From positions 2,550,001 through 2,614,000 of the forward strand of contig NZ_CP048409.1 of assembly GCF_010448835.1 (NCBI RefSeq): DNA of 64,000 bases, written 5' to 3'. The notes under the pieces are model-generated. The model searched no databases. It saw nothing but the letters and a program-made list of their open reading frames with translations, and was not told the origin of the DNA. The translations under genes and the position numbers were made by a program. This DNA is from Draconibacterium halophilum. GTDB taxonomy: Bacteria; Bacteroidota; Bacteroidia; Bacteroidales; Prolixibacteraceae. Positions 44,332 through 53,180 of this stretch are shown piece by piece (positions within the stretch are counted from its first letter, which is position 1; the number at the start of each line of letters is the position of its first letter).

Positions 44332-45510
44332 TCAATGGTCTGTCAGCTTTTTTATAGAAATTAACTTATTATTTTTTAAAGCGACCACAAAGGCGTTGGG
44401 GTATTCTGTGCTTATTCTGTTTTGTTCCTGCTCTGCCTCGCCAATCGATTTAAAGTTTCCCGAAAAATAGCGGCTCAGGTTTTGGCCTTCTATCCGAAAG
44501 ATATTTTGCTCGCCTTTAAAGTTTGCTGGTGTGGTTTCAATTTTTCGTGTTAAAGCCATTATTTGTACGGAATAAATTAATTTGTCTGTATTTTGCTGAC
44601 GGGCCGGACTTCCGGATTGAGCCAAGGGTAAATCTGATAGAGCTGAATTTGTATTCCCGGAGGTATGATTAACAACTTCGGTGTTGTTTTCCGTTACCAG
44701 GTGAAAACTACTACGTTGTTCTATGTCTGATTTATATTCTTTGAAAGCCCTGAAAATGGAATAGGCAAGTCGTGTCCTTCCGGCTTCGCTGGTAAGGTAT
44801 TGCCGCTCGCCATTGTGGCTAATAAATCCTGTTTCGATTAGTACGCTGGGCATGGTGGTTTCGCGTAATACAAGAAATCCGGCCATTTTTACACTGCGGT
44901 CGAGGCGTTTTGCATAATCGCGAAATTCATTTTGAATGCTTGAGGCCAGCATAACGCTCTGTCCCTGGAATTCTTCCTGCATGGTTTCAAACATGATGTA
45001 CGACTCGGGTAGATTCGGATCAAATCCTTCATAAGTGGTATTGTAATCGTCTTCCAACAGAATTACTGCATTTTCCTTTTTAGCCACTTCCAGGTTATCG
45101 TCGTTTCGGTGCAGTCCCAATACAAAAGTCTCAGTTCCCTGAACACTTCTGGCATTAACAGCATTTACGTGGATGGAAATAAACAGGTCGGCTTCGTTTT
45201 TGTTGGCAATCTCGGCACGTTTATATAGTGGAATAAAAATATCGCTGGTACGAGTGAAAACCACTTTAATGTTGGGGTAATTATCTTTTATTGTTGTTCC
45301 AAGTTTTAGTGCAATATCAAGCACAATATTTTTTTCAACTGCGTTGCCAAACGATGCGCCGAGGTCTCTGCCGCCATGTCCCGGATCGATAACTACAACA
45401 GAAATGCCTTCTTTTTGGCTTTCAGGCGAAAATTGTTTTGTAGCAAAACTTTGCACCACCAAAAATATGCTAACAATGAACAGAAGTAATTTTAAACGTT
45501 TTTGTATCAT
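44332..45510 (-). CDS. N-acetylmuramoyl-L-alanine amidase (Amidase_3)
   Basis: This zinc amidase cleaves the bond between MurNAc and the stem peptide during cell separation or wall turnover. The signal peptide ends near SFAT (about 23). The Amidase_3 domain carries the zinc ligands His in IDPGHGGRD, Glu in AVEKNIVLD and His in ISIHVNA, plus the catalytic Glu in VLIETGFISH. After a low-complexity linker (about 270-300) comes a C-terminal SPOR-like domain (IYSVQIMAL ... NAFVVALKNNKLI). Its 392 residues are normal for this architecture. It is the first gene of the minus-strand pair with the MCE gene and is divergent from lptD. Confidence 0.93.
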   Translation of the reverse strand: MIQKRLKLLLFIVSIFLVVQSFATKQFSPESQKEGISVVVIDPGHGGRDLGASFGNAVEKNIVLDIALKLGTTIKDNYPNIKVVFTRTSDIFIPLYKRAEIANKNEADLFISIHVNAVNARSVQGTETFVLGLHRNDDNLEVAKKENAVILLEDDYNTTYEGFDPNLPESYIMFETMQEEFQGQSVMLASSIQNEFRDYAKRLDRSVKMAGFLVLRETTMPSVLIETGFISHNGERQYLTSEAGRTRLAYSIFRAFKEYKSDIEQRSSFHLVTENNTEVVNHTSGNTNSALSDLPLAQSGSPARQQNTDKLIYSVQIMALTRKIETTPANFKGEQNIFRIEGQNLSRYFSGNFKSIGEAEQEQNRISTEYPNAFVVALKNNKLISIKKLTDH

Positions 45511-45680
45511 GTAAATATCTGATCTGTATTCTACTATATAAACAGTTAAATGCGGAGTCTTAGTATTTGTTCGATACCATTTTATTTATTTGCTTTGCCC
45601 CGCTTAAGACTTCTAAACGTAAAAATAGAAATATTAGCATTATTTTACATTTTAAAGCACTTTAGTATACTCCATATTTA

Positions 45681-45688
45681 TATTTTTG
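45681..45688 (+). promoter_or_regulatory. Candidate -7 element (TATTTTTG) for lptD
   Basis: This exact TAnnTTTG match lies 36 bases before the proposed TTG start of lptD. No clear -33 TTTG is seen. Confidence 0.45.
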
Positions 45689-45723
45689 TGCAGCCAAAGT
45701 AAGTTCGAAAAGCAGAAAACATT

Positions 45724-48398
45724 TTGTATAAAATATTCATTACATATTTATTCCTGGTAACTCCTTTATTGATTTTAGCTCAGGAACCAAGCATTAGTGT
45801 GGCTCCTCAGCAACAATCTGCCGATACTTTATTGCCCGAACTTAGTATTATTGCTCAGGATACCTCTTTGCAGGATAGTAGCCGAATAGATTCGTTGGGA
45901 ACGGCACAAGAAGAACAACCAGTAATTGATGCGCCAATTGATTATGCGGCAATTGACTCGATGGTTGTGTCGCTTGATGGGCAAAAAGTGTACTTATATA
46001 ATCAGGCAAAAGTTACCTATCAGAATATTGAACTGGAAGCCTATTATATTGAACTCGACCTTGAAACCAAGGAGATTTATGCAGAAGGCACTCTCGATTC
46101 GCTTGGCGAAATGACACAGAAACCTTTATTCAGGCAAGGGCGGAAGAGTATGAGTCGGAAACTATGCGCTATAATTTCGAAAGTGAAAAGGCGTTTATTA
46201 CAAAAGTTGTTTCGGCACAGGGCGAAGGTTTTATTCTTAGCGACCGAACAAAAAAAATTGGTAAAGAAGTTTTCATCACCAAAGATGCCAAATATACGAC
46301 CTGTGATGCTGATCATCCTCACTTTTATTTGCACTTAACAAAGGCAAAAGTAGTATCGAATGAAAAGATCATTACCGGTCCGGCATACATGGTTTTAGAG
46401 GATTTTCCGATTTATTTTCCAATTCTTCCGTTTGGGTATTTCCCCAATTCACCAACCTATTCGTCGGGTATTTTAATACCAAAGTATGGTGAGGAGCAAA
46501 ACCGTGGGTTCTTTCTGCGCGATGGGGGGTATTATTGGGCAGCAAGCGAATATTTCGATTTGGCCGTTCAGGGAGATATCTACTCGCGAGGCTCGTGGGG
46601 CACGCGTATAAAAACGAATTATAAAAAGCGCTACAAGTTTAGTGGTAATTTTGGTTTTGAGTATGCAAAGAATAAATATGGAGAAGAAGGTTTAGATAAT
46701 TACAGTGAAGGTACACAGTATAAAATTTTGTGGTCGCACTCGCAGGATGCGAAAGCTAATCCGAATCAAACATTCTCGGCCAGTGTAAACGTTTCGTCGA
46801 GTGGTTACGATAAGCAAAATGCATACGACATGAATGATTACCTGACCACCACAAAATCATCGAGTATTTCTTTTTCACGAAAGTTCGAGAATACACCATT
46901 TAATATGTCGATGAACCTGCGTCATTCGCAAAATACCAAGGATAGTACCATGTCGTTGTCGTTGCCTGAAATGACTTTTAGTATGGCAAAAGTCTATCCG
47001 TTCAGAAAAAAGAATCGCAGCGGAAAGGTTAAATTCTACGAGAAATTTGGTATTAATTATACATCAAACTTTAAAAACTCGATTAATGCCCGGGAAGACG
47101 AAATACTAAGCAGTTCGTTTGCTACCGACTGGAAAAATGGTATTCGACACAATTTGCCTATTTCATTCCCGAGTTTTACCTTGTTTAATCACATTAATTT
47201 TAGCCCGGGTATTAGTTATAACGAAAAATGGTATTTCAAAAAATACAATTATAATTATGAAGAGGATGGTGAGTTTACCGGAAATCCCTCATCCATTCCC
47301 GACAATGTTCAAATTGATACCATTACAGGGTTAAACCGTGTTTACGATTATGCCTACAGTGTTAGCGCATCGGCCAATATTTATGGGATGTATATTCCGC
47401 GAAATCCGAACTCAAAAATTAAAGGGATTCGTCATAAAATGTCACCTTCAGTGTCGTTTAGTTACCGTCCCGATTTTGGTAAGGAACACTACGGGTATTG
47501 GCAGGAAGTACAGGTTGACTCATCGGGAAATACCCGTTATTTTGATACTAACCTAGGAGGTATTTACGGTGGATCGCCCGGAAGAGGAGAGTCAGGAGCC
47601 ATTTCGTTCTCGCTGAACAACAACCTGGAAATGAAAAAGCTTGATGTTCGTGATTCGACAAAAACCGATGAAGAACAAAATTACAAAAAGGTGAAAATAA
47701 TTGACAACCTTAGTATTTCTTCATCCTACAACCTGATTGCCGACTCGTTGAACCTGTCGCCATTTAATATCAGAGCACGTACAACGGTTGCTGGGGTGAG
47801 TATTAATATGGGAACTACGCTCGACCCGTATATGGTTGACGAGAATTACCGCAAAATTCATAAATACGCCTGGAACGAACGAAACGGGATTAAAAAGCTT
47901 GGGCGTATAACTCGTGCCAACCTTTCGTTTGGAATGAATTTTAACTCGAAAGACAAGAAAAAAGAAGAAAATAAGCAAGGTGGCAACCAGGAAGGTGCTC
48001 CTGGTCCCGGAGAAGAAATATTGCCACCTATTTACGATGAATACGTTGATTTTAGTATGCCCTGGGATTTTGGTTTCGACTACAGTTTGAATTATTCCGG
48101 ACCAAACAGGGCTAATCCCAATGGCCGGGTAACCCAAACGCTGGGATTGCGTGGCAATGTTAGTATTACTGATAAATGGCAAATGAGTGCCATGACCAAC
48201 TTCGATATCCAGGAAGGCGAGTTCGCATTAACTTCTTTCCGCTTAAACCGCGACCTGCACTGCTGGAACATGTCGTTTAATTTTGTGCCGTTTGGTTTTC
48301 GTAAAAGTTACAGTTTTACCATCAGCGCTTCGTCATCAATGCTGCAGGATTTGAAGATACAGAAGCAACAAAGTCACTACGATAATTTTAGTTTCTAG
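45724..48398 (+). pseudogene. lptD: LPS assembly outer-membrane protein LptD, frameshifted as given
   Basis: LptD inserts lipopolysaccharide into the outer leaflet of the outer membrane. The first frame (45724-about 46140) has a signal peptide ending LILAQ, an OstA-like start (LDGQKVYLYNQAKVTYQNIELEA, IYAEGTLDSLGE) and ends in nonsense. The second frame continues with AEEYESETMRYNF, the KDAKYTTCDADHPHFYLHLTKAKV motif and the large beta-barrel to 48398. Joined they give about 891 residues, the expected size. One extra G in GGG at 46138-46140 restores the frame. The only possible start is TTG at 45724, because an in-frame stop lies at 45700 and no ATG follows before the signal. The gene is normally needed for viability, so a sequence error is likely. 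Confidence 0.88.
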
Positions 48399-48594
48399 GG
48401 CGTTAATTGCGTTGAAAAAAGACATGTAGTTGCAATTAAAGAGCAGCGTTTTTGTATAGAAATGGTGCCCTCCACAATTCGCAATAACTATGGTTGGAGC
48501 TTTTGTTTTCTTTCCATTAATAAGTTTTATTGACTGATTGCTGATCTTGAAAATTGGAGCATATTCTTGTATCTTCACAAGAAAAAATTACACT

Positions 48595-48972
48595 ATGAAA
48601 CGTATTATAGCTACAGAAAAAGCACCTGCTGCAATTGGTCCTTACAGCCAGGCTGTTGAAGTAAACGGAACGCTTTATATTTCAGGACAAGTTCCACTCG
48701 ATCCGGCAACCATGAAAGTCGTTGAAGGTGGAATTACTGAACAAACCGAGCAGGTAATGCATAACATTGGCGAGATTTTATTGGAGGCCGGTTATTCTTT
48801 TTCCGATGTAGTAAAGTCAACATGCTTATTAAGCGATATGGCCAATTTTAAAGCGATGAACGAGGTTTACGGAAAATATTATAGCGAGAACCCACCTGCA
48901 AGAGCCGCATTTGCAGTAAAAGAGTTGCCTTTGGGTGTTATGGTTGAAATTGAAACGATTGCTGTAAAATAG
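48595..48972 (+). CDS. ridA: RidA family reactive intermediate deaminase
   Basis: RidA hydrolyses reactive enamine/imine intermediates formed by PLP enzymes. From the ATG at 48595 (MKRIIATEKAPAAIGPYSQAV) the protein has 126 residues, the typical length. The family motifs SGQVPLDP and NPPARAAFAVKELPLGVMVEIE contain the conserved Arg that binds the substrate carboxylate. A longer frame from 48538 adds 19 unlikely residues. It lies about 200 bases after lptD and 11 bases before the GNAT gene. Confidence 0.95.
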   Translation: MKRIIATEKAPAAIGPYSQAVEVNGTLYISGQVPLDPATMKVVEGGITEQTEQVMHNIGEILLEAGYSFSDVVKSTCLLSDMANFKAMNEVYGKYYSENPPARAAFAVKELPLGVMVEIETIAVK

Positions 48973-48983
48973 GTTTTTGAAGT

Positions 48984-49487
48984 ATGAGAGAAGCGATTCG
49001 CCTCGAAATACTTGAGGAGAAAGACTTGAGTCTGATTAAAGACATTTATAACTATTACATTGCTAATTCCACCGCAACCTTTCACACCGGTTCGGTAATA
49101 GAAGCCGACCTGAAGGAAGTTTTGCCTTTAGGCGATAAGCGGTTTCGATCGTTTCTGATTTATTACAATAACGAAGTTGCAGGATATTGTTACCTGGGGC
49201 GTTATAAAAATCGTGCAGCCTACGACCGAAGTGCCGAAATAACCATTTATCTCAAACCTGAATATTTTGGAAAAGGTATTGGCCGCGAGGTTTTGTTACA
49301 GATGGAGCAAAAGGCTTTGGAAGTTGGAATAGTAGTGTTATTGGGGATTATTACTGCAGAAAACGAAACAAGTATAAAACTGTTCGAACGATTGGGGTAC
49401 GAAAAATGCGGACATTTTAAACAGGTAGGACAGAAGTTCGGACGTATACTCGATGTGGTTGCTTACCAGAAACTACTTGATTTGTAA
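48984..49487 (+). CDS. GNAT N-acetyltransferase, phosphinothricin acetyltransferase-like
   Basis: This acetyl-CoA-dependent N-acetyltransferase of 167 residues has IRLEILEEKDLSLIKDIYNYY at the start, the substrate-loop NSTATFHT and the acetyl-CoA loop PEYFGKGIGREVLLQMEQKA, ending with NETSIKLFERLGYEKCGHFKQVG. It is closest in pattern to the PAT/YncA group, whose members acetylate phosphinothricin, methionine derivatives or other small amines. The natural substrate cannot be told. It lies 11 bases after ridA and is probably co-transcribed with it. Confidence 0.88.
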   Translation: MREAIRLEILEEKDLSLIKDIYNYYIANSTATFHTGSVIEADLKEVLPLGDKRFRSFLIYYNNEVAGYCYLGRYKNRAAYDRSAEITIYLKPEYFGKGIGREVLLQMEQKALEVGIVVLLGIITAENETSIKLFERLGYEKCGHFKQVGQKFGRILDVVAYQKLLDL

Positions 49488-49655
49488 ATTACAAGTTCCA
49501 CGAATTTCCGGAATTGTAAAAACGGTTGAGTATTAAAAGCAGCCTTGAGTTTTCTGCTTCGTCTTTGCTATAAGGCAAAGATGAAAGCCTCCGGCAGAAA
49601 AAGCTTGATTGCAGAACAAGGTGAAAAAGACTCTTTCAAACTTATATATAAAATA

Positions 49656-49683
49656 AAAAGGGTTTCCATTTGGAAACCCTTTT
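49656..49683 (+). terminator. Bidirectional terminator between the GNAT gene and rplI
   Basis: AAAAGGGTTTCCA (49656-49668) pairs with TGGAAACCCTTTT (49671-49683). T-rich ends on both strands let it serve the plus-strand GNAT gene and the minus-strand ribosomal operon. Confidence 0.85.
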
Positions 49684-49716
49684 CTCGTTTTTAGTATTGT
49701 GTATGCAAAAATATGC

Positions 49717-50163
49717 TTATTCCGCAACAACTTTAAATTCAATCTCAACCACAACGTCTTTGTGCAGTTTGATTTTAGCTGTATGAGTACCAACTTCCTT
49801 GATGCTGTCTTCAGGAATAGAGATTTGTTTGCGATCGATCTCAAATCCTTTTTTGTTAATCGCTTCAGCCAATTGGATGGTGTTAACCGATCCAAAGATT
49901 TTGCCTGAAGTACTTGTTTTTGCACCAATAGAAATTTTCTTGGCAACAATTTGCTCCGCAATTTTTGTAGCTTCTTCTTTCAATTTAGCTTCTTTGTGAG
50001 CACGTTGTTTAATATTCTCAGCCAATACTTTTTTAGCCGACTCGGTAGCAACAATAGCTTTACTTGTTGGGATCAGAAAGTTTCTTGCAAAACCACCTTT
50101 AACTTCAACAATGTCATCTTTGCTGCCTAAACGTTCTACGTCTTGTAATAATATAATTTCCAT
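49717..50163 (-). CDS. rplI: 50S ribosomal protein L9
   Basis: L9 binds 23S rRNA. The 148-residue protein has the N-terminal signature MEIILLQDVERLGSKDDIVEVKGGFARNFLIPTGK-like (here PTSKA), the long connecting helix (about 40-75) and the C-terminal domain. It follows rpsR by 14 bases and ends the rpsF-rpsR-rplI operon before the bidirectional terminator. Confidence 0.97.
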   Translation of the reverse strand: MEIILLQDVERLGSKDDIVEVKGGFARNFLIPTSKAIVATESAKKVLAENIKQRAHKEAKLKEEATKIAEQIVAKKISIGAKTSTSGKIFGSVNTIQLAEAINKKGFEIDRKQISIPEDSIKEVGTHTAKIKLHKDVVVEIEFKVVAE

Positions 50164-50177
50164 TTCAAGTCCTCCTC

Positions 50178-50444
50178 TTATTTCATCATGTCGGTTACAA
50201 ATGGTAGCAATGCAACCTGGCGGGCACGTTTAACGGCCTGGCCAACTTTGCGCTGATACTTTAACGAAGTTCCGGTGATACGACGAGGTAAAATTTTACC
50301 TTGTTCGTTCAGGAATTTTTTCAAAAACTCGGGGTCTTTGTAATCAACGTATTTGATCCCGTTTTTCTTGAAACGGCAATATTTCTTCTTTTTGATCTCT
50401 ACTGACGGTGGAGTCAGGTATCTGATTTCACTTGTTTGTGCCAT
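50178..50444 (-). CDS. rpsR: 30S ribosomal protein S18
   Basis: S18 forms a dimer with S6 on the small subunit platform. The 88-residue protein carries CRFKKNGIKYVDYKDPEFLKKF and the signature ILPRRITGTSLKYQRKVGQAVKRARQVALLPFV. It follows rpsF by 3 bases. Confidence 0.97.
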   Translation of the reverse strand: MAQTSEIRYLTPPSVEIKKKKYCRFKKNGIKYVDYKDPEFLKKFLNEQGKILPRRITGTSLKYQRKVGQAVKRARQVALLPFVTDMMK

Positions 50445-50447
50445 GAT

Positions 50448-50804
50448 TTAATCCTCCTTTTTTTCTGATTTTGCTTTCCGAAGTTTTCTTCTCTTCTCGC
50501 TGTATGCAACTGCATATTTGTCGAGTTTTACTGTCATGAAGCGGATAATGCGCTCATCGCGACGGAAATCTGTCTCCATTTTTGTAATGAATGCAGGATC
50601 GGCTTTAAACTCAAACAAGTGGTAAAAGCCACTAGACTTCTTTTGGATTGGGTAAGCCAGTTTTTTCATTCCCCAATCTTCATCATGGATCAATTCACCT
50701 CCATTTTCGGTGATGAGATCCTTGAATTTTTTTACCGCTTCCTTTACCTGTGGCTCAGATAAAACGGGAGTACAAATGAAAACGGTTTCGTACTGATTCA
50801 ACAT
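50448..50804 (-). CDS. rpsF: 30S ribosomal protein S6
   Basis: S6 binds with S18 to the platform of the small subunit. The protein begins MLNQYETVFICTPVLSE from the ATG at 50804. An ATG two codons upstream (50810) is also possible. It includes DWGMKKLAYPIQKKSSGFYHLFEF and a charged C-terminal tail. It is the first gene of the operon; a complete promoter lies 50-80 bases upstream. Confidence 0.96.
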   Translation of the reverse strand: MLNQYETVFICTPVLSEPQVKEAVKKFKDLITENGGELIHDEDWGMKKLAYPIQKKSSGFYHLFEFKADPAFITKMETDFRRDERIIRFMTVKLDKYAVAYSEKRRKLRKAKSEKKED

Positions 50805-50855
50805 AATCATCTAATTTTTAAATTATTAAATATAATATCCAAAATTTTGGACGCG

Positions 50856-50886
50856 CAAAAATAGGAATAAAATGTTATTTATCAAA
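50856..50886 (-). promoter_or_regulatory. Promoter of the rpsF operon
   Basis: On the minus strand, -7 TATTTTTG (50863-50856) and -33 TTTG (50886-50883) are separated by 19 bases, a full consensus match. The short leader then contains a palindrome, TCCAAAATTTTGGA, which might fold. Confidence 0.65.
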
Positions 50887-50991
50887 CAGTTTGACGGGTT
50901 TTTGTGTGAAAATTGGCCTTGTTAACCAGCAAACTAATTTTCGGGGCTCAAATGTAGTAGTTTTATGAGAAACAAAATTGATATAGATTGA

Positions 50992-51040
50992 AAAAGAGAT
51001 TGACTACAAAGTAGGTATTTACTTTAAATCAATCTCTTTT
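50992..51040 (-). terminator. Terminator of the acyl-CoA carboxylase operon
   Basis: AAAAGAGATTGA (50992-51003) pairs with TCAATCTCTTTT (51029-51040), with a smaller stem inside the loop. On the minus strand it is followed by TT and A/T-rich sequence. It lies about 75 bases after the carboxyltransferase stop. Confidence 0.7.
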
Positions 51041-51115
51041 AATTCATTTGTATTTTATATGTCCAGACCTGGCTTCAAGCTCCATCAAGCTGAATTTTAA
51101 TCTCCATCAATCTAA

Positions 51116-52651
51116 TTAAAGCGGGATATTTCCGTGTTTTTTAGGTGGATTCGATTTCCGTTTGTTCTGTGTCATATCAAGTGCATCAATAACCTTTTTA
51201 CGCGTATCGCGCGGATGAATAATTTCATCGATATAGCCCAACGAGGCTGCTTTGTACGGATTGGCAAATTTTTCTCTGTAATCCTGAACTTTAGCTGCTT
51301 TCTCTTCTTCGGTCATTTTTTCGCGATGAATAATATTTATTGCACCTTCAGGCCCCATCACTGCTATTTCTGCTGTTGGGTAAGCCAGGTTTACATCGGC
51401 ACCAATGTGCTTGCTCGACATTACGTCGTACGCTCCACCATATGCTTTTCTGGTGATTACTGTAACTTTCGGAACGGTGGCTTCTGAGAATGCGTAAAGC
51501 AATTTTGCACCGTGTTTAATAATGCCGCCAAATTCCTGTCCTGTTCCGGGCAAGAACCCCGGTACATCAACAAAAGTTACCAGTGGCAGATTAAATGCAT
51601 CGCAAAAACGTACGAAACGCGCAGCTTTTACCGATGAGTTGATATCCAGGACTCCTGCCAAATGGCCGGGTTGGTTGGCAACAACACCCACCGGGCGACC
51701 CCCAAATCGGGCAAATCCAACAATTATATTTTGTGCATAATTCGGTTGTACTTCCAGAAAGTGTTTGTTATCAATTACATTCTGGATGATATCGTGCATA
51801 TCGTAAGGCTTATTCGGATCTGCGGGAACGATCTCTTCCAATTCTTCGCTAATTCGGTCGGAAGGGTCGATGGTAGGTTTTACAGGAGGATCTTCAAGGT
51901 TATTAGACGGCAGGAAGCTTAACAATTCGCGAACCATCATAATGGTTTGTTCCTCGTCGTTACCCGTAAAATGAGCTACACCACTTTTCGTGCTGTGTGT
52001 GTCGGCTCCACCCAGTTCTTCTTTGGTAACATCTTCGTGGGTAACTGTTTTTATAACCTCGGGACCCGTTACAAACATATGACTTTTTTCTTTTACCATA
52101 AAGATAAAATCGGTGAGGGCTGGAGAGTATACTGCACCACCTGCACAAGGCCCTAGAATGGCCGAGATTTGAGGAATTACACCTGATGATATTACGTTAT
52201 TGTAAAAAATATCGGCGTAACCTGCAAGGCTTTCTACACCTTCCTGAATTCGGGCGCCACCAGAGTCATTTAGGCCCACAAGTGGAGCTCCCATTTTTAA
52301 TGCCAGCTCTTGAATTTTTACAATCTTATCGGCATTGGCACGGCTTAACGATCCACCGAAAACCGTAAAATCCTGTGCAAAAACATATACTAGCCTGCCA
52401 TTTACTTTTCCATAGCCTGATATTAAACCGTCGCCTAAAACCTTTTTTGTTTCCATGCCGAAATCGTAATTCCGGTGTGTCATCAATTTATCAATCTCAT
52501 TAAAAGTCCCCGGATCGAGTAATTGCTGAATGCGCTCGCGGGCTGTCATTTTTCCTGCGGCATGTTGTTTTTCAATTCGTTCTTTACCTCCACCGAGTTC
52601 GGCTTTTGCATTAAATGCTTGAAGCTGTTCGTATTTTTCTTTTAAATCCAT
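51116..52651 (-). CDS. Acyl-CoA (propionyl-CoA) carboxylase beta subunit
   Basis: This carboxyltransferase subunit moves CO2 from carboxybiotin to an acyl-CoA, most likely propionyl-CoA to give methylmalonyl-CoA. The 511-residue protein (from MDLKEKYEQL, ATG 52651) has GGGKERIEKQHAAGKMTARERI, LNDSGGARIQEGVESL, GPCAGGAVYSPALTDF and VPGFLPGTGQEFGGIIKHGAKLLYA, and ends with a Pro-rich KHGNIPL. The frame open to 52675 would overlap the biotin carrier gene. It is the third gene of a minus-strand operon with the biotin carrier and biotin carboxylase. A role in propionate or succinate fermentation, or a decarboxylase, is possible. Confidence 0.92.
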   Translation of the reverse strand: MDLKEKYEQLQAFNAKAELGGGKERIEKQHAAGKMTARERIQQLLDPGTFNEIDKLMTHRNYDFGMETKKVLGDGLISGYGKVNGRLVYVFAQDFTVFGGSLSRANADKIVKIQELALKMGAPLVGLNDSGGARIQEGVESLAGYADIFYNNVISSGVIPQISAILGPCAGGAVYSPALTDFIFMVKEKSHMFVTGPEVIKTVTHEDVTKEELGGADTHSTKSGVAHFTGNDEEQTIMMVRELLSFLPSNNLEDPPVKPTIDPSDRISEELEEIVPADPNKPYDMHDIIQNVIDNKHFLEVQPNYAQNIIVGFARFGGRPVGVVANQPGHLAGVLDINSSVKAARFVRFCDAFNLPLVTFVDVPGFLPGTGQEFGGIIKHGAKLLYAFSEATVPKVTVITRKAYGGAYDVMSSKHIGADVNLAYPTAEIAVMGPEGAINIIHREKMTEEEKAAKVQDYREKFANPYKAASLGYIDEIIHPRDTRKKVIDALDMTQNKRKSNPPKKHGNIPL

Positions 52652-52661
52652 TTCTTTTCTT

Positions 52662-53171
52662 TTAGTCCAATTCAATTAATACCTGGTTGCTGTCGACGGT
52701 ATCCTGATTTTTTACATTAACTTTTTTCACTGTGCCATCTTTTGGAGCTTTGTATTCGCTTTCCATTTTCATGGCTGAAATGATAATTATGGTATCACCC
52801 TCTTTTACAGTATCTCCTTCTTCAACCATAACTTTAACTACCTTGCCAGGCATGGGCGACGTAATTTTATTGTCGCCTGGTCCGGCTCCATTCGCATTCC
52901 GGTTTTGCAGGTAACGTGCTTCTGCATCGATCACTTCAACATCGTAGCGTTCGTATAAAGTGTAAGCGGTATATTTTTTAGGTGTTTCATCGGGAACCAG
53001 CTCAATGTCGTACGAATGTCCGTTTTCAAGAATTGAAAATGTGCCATCGGCAGTGTGCATCAGATCTACATTGTATATTTTACCGTCTACTTCAACTTCC
53101 AGGATGTTACCATCTTGTTTTAACAGGTTTGCCCATGCAACTCTGTCTCCAATTTTAATTTCAACAGCCAT
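52662..53171 (-). CDS. Biotin carboxyl carrier protein of the acyl-CoA carboxylase
   Basis: This carries the biotin that shuttles CO2 between the two catalytic subunits. The 169-residue protein has an N-terminal beta-rich region (about 1-90), a short GANGAGPGDN linker and a C-terminal biotinyl domain (about 100-169) with the lysine of the AMKMES motif near residue 135. It lies 9 bases after the biotin carboxylase gene and 10 bases before the beta subunit gene, so all three are one operon. Confidence 0.94.
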   Translation of the reverse strand: MAVEIKIGDRVAWANLLKQDGNILEVEVDGKIYNVDLMHTADGTFSILENGHSYDIELVPDETPKKYTAYTLYERYDVEVIDAEARYLQNRNANGAGPGDNKITSPMPGKVVKVMVEEGDTVKEGDTIIIISAMKMESEYKAPKDGTVKKVNVKNQDTVDSNQVLIELD

Positions 53172-53180
53172 AATTTTTGT

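Noticed and set aside
48538..48594. N-terminal extension of RidA
   Set aside because: Nineteen extra residues precede the universal RidA start. The ATG at 48595 gives the standard length.
49533..49961. Minus-strand ORF of 142 codons overlapping rplI
   Set aside because: It overlaps rplI in another frame and runs across the terminator, and its composition (long Lys/Leu/Phe runs) is that of a shadow frame.
51074..51116. Short direct repeats CTCCATCAA before the carboxyltransferase end
   Set aside because: Only a few short units, with no array structure and no spacer pattern, so this is not a CRISPR array or a mobile element end.
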